Source of the DNA: SIO4C1 sp039180385
GTDB lineage: Bacteria; Cyanobacteriota; Cyanobacteriia; Phormidesmidales; Phormidesmidaceae
Assembly: GCA_039180385.1 (NCBI GenBank)
Contig: JBCDDJ010000052.1
Coordinates: forward strand, 1 to 21,612
DNA length: 21,612 nucleotides
Direction of reading: 5' to 3'
Shown piece by piece: positions 1 through 7,412 of this stretch (its first letter is position 1; the number at the start of each line of letters is the position of its first letter). The position numbers were made by a program, and so were the translations under genes. The notes beneath the pieces were generated by a model, which worked only from the letters and a program-made list of their open reading frames with translations, searched no databases and was not told the origin of the DNA.

Positions 1-1
1 G

Positions 2-3000
2 ACGGCGATTAAAAAGCTCAGGTTGCGTCAATCATCTGATCAAGGTCCGCCGGATATTGACGGTGAAAATCGACAGGTAACGGTGCTGTTTGCTGACATT
101 GCCGGGTTTGTGGCCCTGTCTGGCAAACTGGGGACAGAGCCTACCTACGATCTTCTCAATCAATATTTTCAGCTCGTTGACGGCATCATCGAACGCTACG
201 GCGGTCGAGTGGATAAACACATTGGCGACAATGTGATGGGGGTGTTTGGGGTCCTGTTGGCCCATAAGGATGATCCAGAGCGAGCGGTGCGGGCCGCTGT
301 TGAGATTCGGGAGGCGGTGGCTCGTTTAGGAGAAAGGGTCAACTGTCCGCTCCATATCCATATTGGGGTGGCCAACGGTCAGGTGGTGGCCAGCCACATG
401 GGGAGCCATATCCATGATGAATATACGGTGATTGGGCCAGCGGTAAATCTGGCAGCTCGTTTAGAAGGGCTCTCTGGCCTGGATGAGATTTTAGTCTCAG
501 ACAGTGTTAAAAAGGCGGTCGGAGATCTGGTGCTGGCAGATAGTCTGGATCAGGTCAAGATTAAAGGCATTGATCATCTGTTAACAATCTGGCGAGTCCA
601 GCAGATTGCCGCTTCTCAAGCTGAGCCTCAGTTATCGCAGTTTGTGGGGCGTCAGCGAGAGTTGCAAGCCCTCACCGATGCCCTGAAGGATTGTGTAAAC
701 CAAGGCGATGGTCGGGTTGTCTATGTGAGAGGCGAGGCGGGTATTGGTAAAACTCGATTGCTTCAGGAATTTAGACAGCTCACAGAGCAGCAAGGGGTTA
801 TCTGCCACAGTGCGGCTATTTTAGATTTTGGGGTGGGCAGTGGTCGAGATGTTTTTCGGCAATTAGCTGTGCAGTTGTTAGGGTTATCAGAGGCGGAGGA
901 TAGAGCTAAGCGAGAAGACCAGGTAAAACAATTTTTGCAACAAACTCCTTTGACTGAGATGTCTCGGACGCACCTGAATGCCTTGCTCGATTTGCCGCAA
1001 TCTAGAGAGGCGCAGTCGATTTACGAAGCGATGGATAACCAGACTCGCCTGCGTGAAAAAGTGAGGGTGGTCAATCAGCTGGTCAGTGCCTGTAGCCAGA
1101 AACAGGCTATGCTGATCGTACTTGAAGACTTGCATTGGATTGATAGCTCCAGTCTGTCTCAACTGGCTCGCTTTATTGTTGCTCTGGCAACCTGCCCGGT
1201 TTTGCTCGTGATCACCTCGCGTATTGAAGGGGATCCGCTTGATGTGTTTTGGCGAAAGCAGATTCCCCAGGGGATGATGCAATGCCTTGATTTAAAGCCA
1301 TTAAGTCATCAGGAATCTCTCGAGCTGGTGCATAGCTATGCTGAGTTAGCCCCTACCCTGGCTCTGGGCTATGTCCAGCGCGCTGAGGGGAACCCGCTGT
1401 TTTTAGAGCAGCTGGTGCGATCGCACCAATCTATCTTAGACCCCCAACTCCCAGGATCTTTGCAAAGCGTGGTTCTGGGACGGGTAGATCAGTTAGATGC
1501 GGCTGATAAAACCGCCTTGCAGGCAGCTTCGGTGTTGGGGCAACGATTTAGCCTGCCGCTTTTGCGCTATTTACTCGGGGAGCCCACTTACACCTGTGAA
1601 AACCTGGTTGAGAGTTTTCTGGTCTATCCAGAGGGAGACGGGTATCGCTTTAGCCACGCACTGATCCATGATGGGGTTTATCTGGCCTTGTTAAAGGCTC
1701 GTCGGCAACAGCTCCATCGATTGGCCGCCAGCTGGTATGCCGATCGGGATCGAGATTTGCGGGCGGCCCATTTAGACCGGGCAGAGGCCGCTGAGGCAGC
1801 CGGTGCTTATTATCAGGCTGCAAACGACCATTATCAATCATTTCGATATGATTTGGCCCTGAGTTTGTCCCAGCGAGGGCTGGAGTTAGCGGTTACTGCG
1901 TTTGATCGCTACAATCTGACCTGTCTGATGGCGCAATTGGTGCAGGCGGTGGGGAATCCTGCCAAGTCTGTTGAGCTCTACAGGGAGGCCGTGTCTCTGG
2001 CGACGACGGATCTGCAAGCCTGTCAGGCGTGGGTTGGGGTAGCCGCCGGGGTGCGATTGAGTGGTGGCTATGATCAGGGCGTAATCGCGTTAGATCGGGC
2101 GTTTGCCTTGGTCAAGGAGCGCGATGCGGCGCGGGAGCTATCTCAAATTCACTATTTCAAAGGGACTTTTTGTTATTCCAGTGGCGATCTGGAGGGTTGC
2201 CTGAAAGCGCAACAACAGGCCCTAGACAATGCCCTTCAGGTCAAGGATCCAGAGCTAGAAGCTCGAGCACTGGGTGGCTTGGCCGATGCGGTGTATGCGG
2301 GTAAGCGCATGAAAACCGCGATGGGCTACTATCAGCGCTGTGTTGAGGTGGCTCAACAGCACGGCTATGTGCAGATAGAAATGGCCAATCGTCACATGCT
2401 GGCGGCGATGATGCGTTATATGCATGATTTTGAGGGTGCGATCGCAAATAACCAACGCACCCTTGAAACCGCCCGTCAGATCGGCAACCGACGCACCCTG
2501 ATGTATACCTTCGACAACCAGGGCGAACTCTTAACCGAGCAAGGCGACTACGATCTCGCCAGACAGTCGATTGAGGCTGCCCTGGAGCTATCATTTTCGC
2601 TCAACAACAAACGCTATCGCGCCTATATCATGCAACGCCTGGCCCGAGTGCGGATCTGCCAGGGACAGGATTCAGCTGCAAGATCACGATTAGAAGATGC
2701 CCTGCAAATCTGTCACGAGACGGACCTCCAGTTTGTAGCACCCCGAGTATTGGGGTTACTGGCGCTAGTAGCTGAGGACGATCACGAGAGCTGGGAGTTT
2801 TTGGAGCAGGGAGGCCAGATTCTCAGTCAGGGTTGCATCTCCCACAATTTTCTCTGGTTTTATCGAGACGCCATCGAGGCTTCCCTAAAGCACCAAGACT
2901 GGGCCAGGGCTAATCGCTATGCCAGCCTCTTAGAAAACTACACCCAGGTAGAACCCTTTCCCTGGAGCCAGTTTGTTGTGGGAAGGGGCCGCTGCCTAGC

Positions 3001-3133
3001 AGCAGTCGGCAGCGGCCACGTTAGTAGCACGGTAATTCAGCAGCTGCAACAGCTTCAATCAGACGCAGAACAGGTCCGATTGGGAATGGCTCTGCCAGCC
3101 ATCATTACTGCCTCAGGCCAGGTTGATAGATGA
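2..3133 (+). CDS. Class III nucleotide cyclase fused to STAND/AAA ATPase and TPR repeats (5' end possibly outside window)
   Basis: Predicted signalling protein that makes a cyclic nucleotide (probably cAMP), with an ATP-driven regulatory half. The frame is open to the left edge; the first in-window start is TTG at 23, and residues are numbered from it (1036 aa). Cyclase domain, about 15-195: metal-binding D25 (FADIAGF) and D69 (HIGDNVMGVFG), K65 and T135 at the purine-specifying positions (ATP-like), and N142/R146 (VNLAARL) as transition-state residues. All key residues are present, so it looks active. A P-loop ATPase follows: Walker A GEAGIGKT at 237-244, Walker B around 363-372 (LIVLEDLHWID). 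From about 580 to the end it is helical with TPR-like repeats. This cyclase-STAND-TPR order is a known bacterial architecture with few defined ligands. The last 160 bp recur downstream at 3911-4070. It converges on the antitoxin gene with a 17-bp gap. The family call is firm; the true N-terminus is unknown. Confidence 0.9.
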   Translation, partial: TAIKKLRLRQSSDQGPPDIDGENRQVTVLFADIAGFVALSGKLGTEPTYDLLNQYFQLVDGIIERYGGRVDKHIGDNVMGVFGVLLAHKDDPERAVRAAVEIREAVARLGERVNCPLHIHIGVANGQVVASHMGSHIHDEYTVIGPAVNLAARLEGLSGLDEILVSDSVKKAVGDLVLADSLDQVKIKGIDHLLTIWRVQQIAASQAEPQLSQFVGRQRELQALTDALKDCVNQGDGRVVYVRGEAGIGKTRLLQEFRQLTEQQGVICHSAAILDFGVGSGRDVFRQLAVQLLGLSEAEDRAKREDQVKQFLQQTPLTEMSRTHLNALLDLPQSREAQSIYEAMDNQTRLREKVRVVNQLVSACSQKQAMLIVLEDLHWIDSSSLSQLARFIVALATCPVLLVITSRIEGDPLDVFWRKQIPQGMMQCLDLKPLSHQESLELVHSYAELAPTLALGYVQRAEGNPLFLEQLVRSHQSILDPQLPGSLQSVVLGRVDQLDAADKTALQAASVLGQRFSLPLLRYLLGEPTYTCENLVESFLVYPEGDGYRFSHALIHDGVYLALLKARRQQLHRLAASWYADRDRDLRAAHLDRAEAAEAAGAYYQAANDHYQSFRYDLALSLSQRGLELAVTAFDRYNLTCLMAQLVQAVGNPAKSVELYREAVSLATTDLQACQAWVGVAAGVRLSGGYDQGVIALDRAFALVKERDAARELSQIHYFKGTFCYSSGDLEGCLKAQQQALDNALQVKDPELEARALGGLADAVYAGKRMKTAMGYYQRCVEVAQQHGYVQIEMANRHMLAAMMRYMHDFEGAIANNQRTLETARQIGNRRTLMYTFDNQGELLTEQGDYDLARQSIEAALELSFSLNNKRYRAYIMQRLARVRICQGQDSAARSRLEDALQICHETDLQFVAPRVLGLLALVAEDDHESWEFLEQGGQILSQGCISHNFLWFYRDAIEASLKHQDWARANRYASLLENYTQVEPFPWSQFVVGRGRCLAAVGSGHVSSTVIQQLQQLQSDAEQVRLGMALPAIITASGQVDR
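2960..3120 (+). repeat. Direct repeat, copy A: 3' end of the cyclase gene
   Basis: These 161 bp inside the cyclase gene (about codons 980-1032) recur in direct orientation at 3911-4070 with roughly 84% identity by hand alignment (about 25 substitutions and one 1-base gap). The matching blocks include TGGAG, CAGTTTGTTGTGG, GGGGCCGCTGCCT and CAGCTTCAATCAGACGC. Similarity stops abruptly at both ends. The toxin-antitoxin cassette lies between the copies. Confidence 0.9.
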
Positions 3134-3191
3134 ACCTGATAACTTTTGGGTTATACCAAAACAACACGGGTTTTGGCTTGACTATCAGGTT
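3133..3191. terminator. Inverted repeat at the convergent 3' ends of the cyclase and antitoxin genes
   Basis: AACCTGATA (3133-3141) and TATCAGGTT (3183-3191) are perfect 9-bp inverted repeats. Inside them, TTTTGG (3144-3149) pairs with CCAAAA (3156-3161) around a 6-nt loop that contains the antitoxin stop codon, and CCAAAA can instead pair with a second TTTTGG at 3171-3176. The position between two converging genes suggests a bidirectional transcription end. There is no clean T-tract, so it is not a textbook intrinsic terminator. Confidence 0.4.
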
Positions 3192-3480
3192 GTACGTTAG
3201 GAGTAATACGAATTTCTACATTGCTACCCAACGTGTTGAGAAATCGAAAGAGACGTTCTATAGAAAAACCCGATAATTTACCGCGCACTAGTGCTGATAT
3301 TTTGGGTTGATCGATACCTAACAGGTCTGCTGCCTCAATTTGGGTGAGTTGGCGGCCTGAGATAATTTCACTGATTTGATGAGCAAGTTCTGCTTTGACC
3401 AACAATTCATCAGGGTTGGGTAACCCTAAGTCAGCAAAGACATTCCCACTCCCTGAAAGCACTTCTATTTCTTTAGTCAT
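3151..3480 (-). CDS. XRE-family antitoxin, HigA-like (HTH_37 type)
   Basis: A 109-residue DNA-binding protein predicted to neutralise the toxin encoded just upstream and to repress the operon. Residues about 42-95 form an XRE helix-turn-helix (QLTQIEAADLLGIDQPKIS, then a run ending in LFRFLNTLG), typical of antitoxins paired with Gp49/HigB-like toxins. The ATG at 3480 is backed by a strong Shine-Dalgarno AGGAG (complement of 3488-3492) 7 nt upstream. The toxin stop is 30 bp upstream, so the two genes form a toxin-first operon, as in higBA. The likely binding site is the perfect palindrome at 3878-3901. The chromosomal target of the toxin cannot be read from the sequence. Confidence 0.85.
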   Translation of the reverse strand: MTKEIEVLSGSGNVFADLGLPNPDELLVKAELAHQISEIISGRQLTQIEAADLLGIDQPKISALVRGKLSGFSIERLFRFLNTLGSNVEIRITPNVQPDSQAKTRVVLV

Positions 3481-3510
3481 TTTAGTTCTCCTATTTGCTT
3501 TATCTCCTGG

Positions 3511-3870
3511 TTACTTTGTCGTCTCGTGATGCTCTTTAGCCCGCTTGAGTCGAGCTTCAATTAGGTTTATGTCTTGTTTTGGAGTAGATATACCCTGCCT
3601 TGACTTCTTCTGAAAAGCGTGAAGAACATAGACCTTGCCTTCAAATTTCACCGTATAGATAGCTCGGTAGGTATCTCCATCAAAATTCTCAACAATTTCG
3701 AGAACACCAGATCCCTTGAAGCCCTTCAGCGGTTTGGCATCAGGATGCTTTTTGCCCAATTGAGCACGGTACAGGGCGAAACCCATCATTTGTTGAACAT
3801 CTTCGGGAAACTTCCGCAAATCGTTGCGGGAACTGCCAACCCACTCAACTGGTTTTAATAAAGGGTTCAT
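3511..3870 (-). CDS. RelE/HigB-like toxin, phage Gp49-like family
   Basis: A 119-residue predicted toxin, by family an mRNA-cleaving ribosome-associated endonuclease. The N-terminal part (VEWVGSSRNDLRKFPEDVQ) and the C-terminal core (YRAIYTVKFEGKVYVLHAFQ, followed by KKS and a TPKQDI motif) are characteristic of the Gp49/HigB-like toxin family. Basic residues in the last two strands and loop are the usual RNA-contacting positions. I chose the ATG at 3870. A longer reading from TTG at 3879 would put the start codon inside the -10 box, so it is rejected. With the promoter at 3879-3907 the transcript should begin only about 2 nt before this ATG, so the toxin message is probably leaderless, unlike the antitoxin with its strong ribosome binding site. 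The frame is intact, with no sign of decay. Confidence 0.87.
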   Translation of the reverse strand: MNPLLKPVEWVGSSRNDLRKFPEDVQQMMGFALYRAQLGKKHPDAKPLKGFKGSGVLEIVENFDGDTYRAIYTVKFEGKVYVLHAFQKKSRQGISTPKQDINLIEARLKRAKEHHETTK

Positions 3871-3877
3871 AGTTTTC

Positions 3878-3907
3878 AATTATGCTAGAAATAGCATAAT
3901 TTGTCAA
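3878..3907 (-). promoter_or_regulatory. Promoter and overlapping palindromic operator of the toxin-antitoxin operon
   Basis: On the minus strand there is a perfect -35 box TTGACA (3902-3907), a 17-bp spacer, and a -10 box CATAAT (3879-3884), a near-consensus sigma-70 promoter. A perfect inverted repeat with 10-bp arms, AATTATGCTA (3878-3887) and TAGCATAATT (3892-3901), separated by GAAA, covers the -10 box and nearly the whole spacer. An antitoxin bound there would block RNA polymerase, which fits autorepression. The predicted transcription start is near 3872. Confidence 0.85.
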
Positions 3908-3910
3908 ATT

Positions 3911-4070
3911 CCCTGGAGTCAGTTTGTTGTGGCAGGGGCCGCTGCCTGTCAGCGATCGGCAGCGGCCACATTGATAGCGCTATGATTCAGCAGCTAAGAC
4001 AGCTTCAATCAGACGCGGAATAGGTCCGACTGGGAATGTCTCTGCCAGCAATCATCACTGCCTTAAGTCA
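3911..4070 (+). pseudogene. Direct repeat, copy B: frameshifted remnant of a cyclase-gene 3' end
   Basis: A second copy of the cyclase gene tail, about 84% identical to 2960-3120. It lacks one base near 3933 relative to copy A, which breaks the reading frame, and it has no start of its own, so it is a non-coding relic. Its left end directly abuts the toxin-antitoxin promoter (-35 box at 3902-3907), and its last 8 bp overlap the 3' end of the RTX gene. The divergence suggests either an old duplication or the tail of a lost paralogous or orthologous cyclase gene. Confidence 0.85.
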
Positions 4071-5019
4071 AATTAGCCAGATCTAGCGCAACAAACGTTT
4101 CGCGGGTGAGATTGGCTGTACTGATCCCCTCCAAAATGGCAATCGTCCGATCTTCATAGAGAATACTGCCCTCAGAGAAGGTGAGTTGCTCAAAGGTGAG
4201 GCCCCCTGACAGCCCAATCTGATCGAGGCCAACCTCAAAATCTAACACCCGATCGGTGCCGGTATTGACGCCAATGACAAAGATATCGCTGCCGCCATTC
4301 CCCGTCAGCAAATCATCGCCCCCCTGTGCAGTCTCAGCCAGGGCACCATCCCCCACCAGCAGATCATCAAAATCACTGCCAATCAGGGTATCATCACCCC
4401 CGTGGCTATTATCCAGAAGCGCTTTTGCATCTCCATAGAGCACAGCACTCCCCCCAAATGCAATCAGCGTATCGTCCCCCCCGACGGCATCATGATTCAT
4501 CGAGAGAACGCTATCGCCAAACAGAGTATTATCCGTTCCTGTGGCCGTGATCAAATCATCGCCGCCCTGGGCTGCATCGAACATGCCCACATAGGCATCT
4601 CCTGTGACCTCGTTATGGTTGCCTATCGCCCACAGGAGATCATCTCCCCCAACGGAGGCGTCATACATAAAGCAAGCATCGCCCTGGAGTTCGTTCTCAT
4701 CTCCGAAGGCAATCAAGGTGTCATCTCCCCCGATGGCATTCAGAAAGGCAAATTGCACATCTCCAAAAATCCGGTTTTGATCCCCTTGCACTAGAAACAG
4801 ATCATGGCCACCTTGTCCGCCAGTCCCATCGAGCCCATTTCTGAAAAATTCGGCATCTCCCACCAGGAGATTGCGACTGCCGGTAATGTCGATAATGTCA
4901 TGCCCTCCTTGAATGACCGCATTGAACGCCGTGGGCAAAAAGGAATCTGTGTCACCATAAATCTTTCCATCATTGAGGGTGACTTGGAAGAAATCGTTGT
5001 CAAAGGTACTTGTCAGCAT
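4063..5019 (-). CDS. RTX-like calcium-binding repeat protein
   Basis: A 318-residue acidic protein built from eight long glycine/aspartate repeats with no recognisable enzyme domain. GGHD or GGDD motifs begin at residues 38, 70, 97, 124, 152, 180, 207 and 233, mostly 26-28 apart, and each is followed about 15-20 residues later by a GD motif. This is a stretched relative of the hemolysin-type nonapeptide beta-roll, which binds calcium outside the cell. The tail (about 255-318: DRVLDFEVGLDQIGL onward, with strand-rich FEQLTF and ILYEDRTIAILEGI) matches the usual cyanobacterial RTX C-terminus and presumably carries a type I secretion signal. I chose ATG 5019 because AAGGAG (complement of 5029-5034) lies 9 nt upstream. 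Upstream alternatives are ATG 5046 and TTG 5103. There is no N-terminal signal peptide, as expected for type I export. It lies 152 bp downstream of the halogenase-like gene on the same strand. Its function is unknown. Confidence 0.82.
   Translation of the reverse strand: MLTSTFDNDFFQVTLNDGKIYGDTDSFLPTAFNAVIQGGHDIIDITGSRNLLVGDAEFFRNGLDGTGGQGGHDLFLVQGDQNRIFGDVQFAFLNAIGGDDTLIAFGDENELQGDACFMYDASVGGDDLLWAIGNHNEVTGDAYVGMFDAAQGGDDLITATGTDNTLFGDSVLSMNHDAVGGDDTLIAFGGSAVLYGDAKALLDNSHGGDDTLIGSDFDDLLVGDGALAETAQGGDDLLTGNGGSDIFVIGVNTGTDRVLDFEVGLDQIGLSGGLTFEQLTFSEGSILYEDRTIAILEGISTANLTRETFVALDLANLT
4300..4908 (-). repeat. Eight tandem 26-32-residue GGDD/GD calcium-binding repeats
   Basis: This is the repeat block inside the RTX-like protein. 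Start-to-start spacings of the GG(H/D)D motifs are 32, 27, 27, 28, 28, 27 and 26 residues, so the underlying DNA is a diverged tandem array of about 81 bp per unit. The two first units carry GGHD and the six later ones GGDD. Confidence 0.85.
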
Positions 5020-5171
5020 GGAATCATTCTCCTTGGTTAATTTCATAGGCACACTCCGGTAGTTGCTCTCAGACAAATGGGCAAAGCGAACTACCTGTCT
5101 CAAGCGATGCTTGAGTCACCTGGAGTAATAGATTTGAGGTTTAGAAACCGAATAGATATAAGGCTGGAAAT

Positions 5172-6896
5172 TTAGGCAGCGATATCAAACTGTCGGGACA
5201 GCCATTTGAACTTCTGCTGCATCATTCGAGCCTTCTCGGTGATGAAAAACTGAATAACAAAGCTGAGAGATGTTCTGCCAAAGAAGTGTTCACGGTATTG
5301 ACCATTGCCTAAAAAGCCTTGCTTCGGTCTCAAGAGGCTGGGGCGAATTTTATTGACAGGTAAATGATTCTTGCCATTGAGAATATCCCTAAAAGGGCCG
5401 GGTAGCCAGGGGACTGCCATCAGCAGTTGGTAAATCTGCTCGGTTGCTTGATGAACCTTGGTTTCACTACCCAGATCGGTCTGTTCGAGAATGGTATAGA
5501 CCTGCTGGGCCAGGGCATCAAATGCAGGGAAGCCGCCGCCGACCAGATTGAGAGATTTGACCTGATGATAGTACTGTTCACGCATATCTGACGGGGGATA
5601 TGGGCTCACTTGTGCCCGAGCACTGGTGAGTTTGACCAATTCTAAATAGGCCCCTAATAGCCAGAGCACCGAGTAAACAGACCATAGCGGATAGTGACTA
5701 AAAGCCTTGTAGGCATTGGCTATCAGCCGATCGTTAGTCTGGATAAAGGACTGGGTAATGTCCTCGACTTCTAGAAACTGATTGGTTGAATAATCTCCGG
5801 TTTTCTGAGCACTCAGCAGTCGGTTAGCCAGCACCGAAACACTGAATAGGGCCGTATAAAGCCCTTTTGAAAACAGTGGATCAATAAACCCAGCAGCATG
5901 ACCCAAGAGACAAAACCGATCTCCTACAATCCGCTTCGAAGTGTATTGAATTCTGCCAGTGCGGGTCCAATCTCTGACGGGCTTTGCCTGTCGAAACTGA
6001 GCTTGAATCGTGAGATAGCGGTCTAAAAAGCTGTAAAACTCCGCTTCTGGACTGACATTAGCCGGTTGAGGGTGAATGCGAGGATCGAGCATCAACCCCA
6101 CGCTGCACAGCGGATTTGTGCCACAGGCGTGGTTATCAAACGGGATCACCCACAGCCAACCGCCCTTAAAGAGATGGTGCAGGGTACCCTCAGAGAGGCG
6201 AAAGGGGATGCCGTAGTCGGCTTTGCTGGCGCTCACCTGGTGATAACAGGGGACATCTAACATATGGGTAAAGATGGCGCGAGAGTGGGTTTGTAGGTTG
6301 TGGTCTCTCAGGCCAAACTTCTCTGCCAATATTGAACGGTAGCCCCCAGCATCCACGACATAACTGGCTCGAATTCTCCCCAAATTTTCTCTAGTTGATA
6401 ACCACCGGATATCAACCCCTTGGTGATCAATCTCAATATCTTGAATCCGAGTATTTTGGAGCACCGTTGCCCCATATCGCACGGCGACAGCGGTTAAAAA
6501 GTAGTCGCTATCCTGTCGATAAATGTGCAACTCGTGGCCATAGGGATCTTTTGGGATGACGGCTTGTAGTGTCTTATTCAGATCATAGCAAGTTTTATTT
6601 TCCTGGTGATAGAGATAGCTAAAGTGGCGTTTGACGCCGTGGGAGGTGCCGATCCAGGGGAGGTAGGTTTCGGAACTGTAGAAAGCGAGTTCGGGCACAT
6701 CGTAGAGGGTTGCGATCGCACGCATCGTCTCCGAGGTTTCCAAAATCATCGATTCCCCGATGGCAAATTTGGGATGGCTATGGGCCTCAAAAATAATCAC
6801 CTTGAGCCCATGGCGCGCCAGAATGGTCCCCAAGGTGGATCCGGCAATGCCAGAGCCAATAATGGCGACATCGTAAAGTTCTTCAGTTGTCTTCAT
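5172..6896 (-). CDS. FAD-dependent oxidoreductase, flavin-dependent halogenase-like
   Basis: A 574-residue cytosolic flavoprotein predicted to oxidise or halogenate a small molecule using reduced FAD. The FAD dinucleotide-binding motif GSGIAG is at 14-19, followed by the acidic strand end VIIFEA. IGES at 47-50 is typical of the halogenase clade. W247-x-W249-x-I251-P252 (GGWLWVIPF) is the family signature. GHAAGFIDPLFSKGL at 332-346 is the second FAD motif, with His where many relatives have Asp. The catalytic Lys of proven halogenases, expected near 85 in a K-x-G context, appears to be Ser (S85-H-G87), with K89 nearby, so halogenation is doubtful and hydroxylation or epoxidation is possible. 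I chose ATG 6896 (AAGGAC 6 nt upstream) over a GTG at 6983, because the FAD fold starts right after it. The RTX gene follows on the same strand. No tailoring or carrier-protein genes are adjacent, so the substrate is unknown. Confidence 0.78.
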   Translation of the reverse strand: MKTTEELYDVAIIGSGIAGSTLGTILARHGLKVIIFEAHSHPKFAIGESMILETSETMRAIATLYDVPELAFYSSETYLPWIGTSHGVKRHFSYLYHQENKTCYDLNKTLQAVIPKDPYGHELHIYRQDSDYFLTAVAVRYGATVLQNTRIQDIEIDHQGVDIRWLSTRENLGRIRASYVVDAGGYRSILAEKFGLRDHNLQTHSRAIFTHMLDVPCYHQVSASKADYGIPFRLSEGTLHHLFKGGWLWVIPFDNHACGTNPLCSVGLMLDPRIHPQPANVSPEAEFYSFLDRYLTIQAQFRQAKPVRDWTRTGRIQYTSKRIVGDRFCLLGHAAGFIDPLFSKGLYTALFSVSVLANRLLSAQKTGDYSTNQFLEVEDITQSFIQTNDRLIANAYKAFSHYPLWSVYSVLWLLGAYLELVKLTSARAQVSPYPPSDMREQYYHQVKSLNLVGGGFPAFDALAQQVYTILEQTDLGSETKVHQATEQIYQLLMAVPWLPGPFRDILNGKNHLPVNKIRPSLLRPKQGFLGNGQYREHFFGRTSLSFVIQFFITEKARMMQQKFKWLSRQFDIAA

Positions 6897-6952
6897 GAGA
6901 ATGTCCTTACACAAGCGTATTGTTACCCCAACACTGTGGCCACTAAATGCAA

Positions 6953-6970
6953 GATCTGAATGATCTGAAT
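6953..6970. repeat. Tandem 9-bp direct repeat upstream of the halogenase-like gene
   Basis: GATCTGAAT occurs twice back to back (6953-6961 and 6962-6970), 57-74 bp upstream of the ATG at 6896. It could be a regulator half-site pair or a chance duplication. No convincing -35/-10 pair was found next to it. Confidence 0.4.
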
Positions 6971-7110
6971 TTATTGAGCACACGCCATCGGGGCAGAAAA
7001 CTTTCCGCCAGCCCAGTCAGCTATTTCAGAGAAAGACTTTTTTGAATGACCAAAACAAGCCAAATAATCTTTCTTATTGCGATCACCCAAAAACCAATTT
7101 AAGGCAAAAC

Positions 7111-7136
7111 TTCAGGCTTTATAATGCCAGCCTGAA
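7111..7136. promoter_or_regulatory. Perfect 8-bp inverted repeat enclosing TATAAT
   Basis: TTCAGGCT and AGCCTGAA flank a 10-nt loop, and TATAAT (7120-7125) runs from the loop start. It could be an operator centred on a -10 box, or a hairpin in the long leader of the halogenase-like gene. No good -35 box sits 16-18 bp upstream of the TATAAT on the plus strand, and no T-tract follows on either strand, so a terminator is unlikely. Confidence 0.35.
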
Positions 7137-7412
7137 ACCCCAAAATATTTAAATAAATTTTAGCCACATCCAGTCCGCAGTTTGGCCTCAGGCAACACCT
7201 AAAGCCTGCAAACTGAATGCAGTTTAGAGTAAATAATCTTGCCCTTGAGAAAATCTAGTCTAGCAAGACCCTAGACACCCGATTTCGAATCACTTTGCAA
7301 TTCGAAGTGCAGCGATGGGAAGGATCAATCATTGCGAGAAGTGAAAGCAATGATATTTGCCAGGTCTTTTAGGAACACGCAGTAATCATATAAAAGTGTT
7401 CAGTAAATTACT

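Noticed and set aside
3868..3879. Toxin start at TTG 3879
   Set aside because: That codon overlaps the -10 box of a near-consensus promoter, so it could not be in the transcript. ATG 3870 fits.
4402..4794. A 130-codon open frame on the plus strand inside the RTX-like gene
   Set aside because: Repeated Gly/Asp codons leave the opposite strand free of stops; it shows no domain and the minus-strand repeat protein explains the sequence.
7111..7136. Intrinsic terminator for the region upstream of the STAND operon
   Set aside because: The stem is perfect but no T-tract follows on either strand, and no gene ends next to it.
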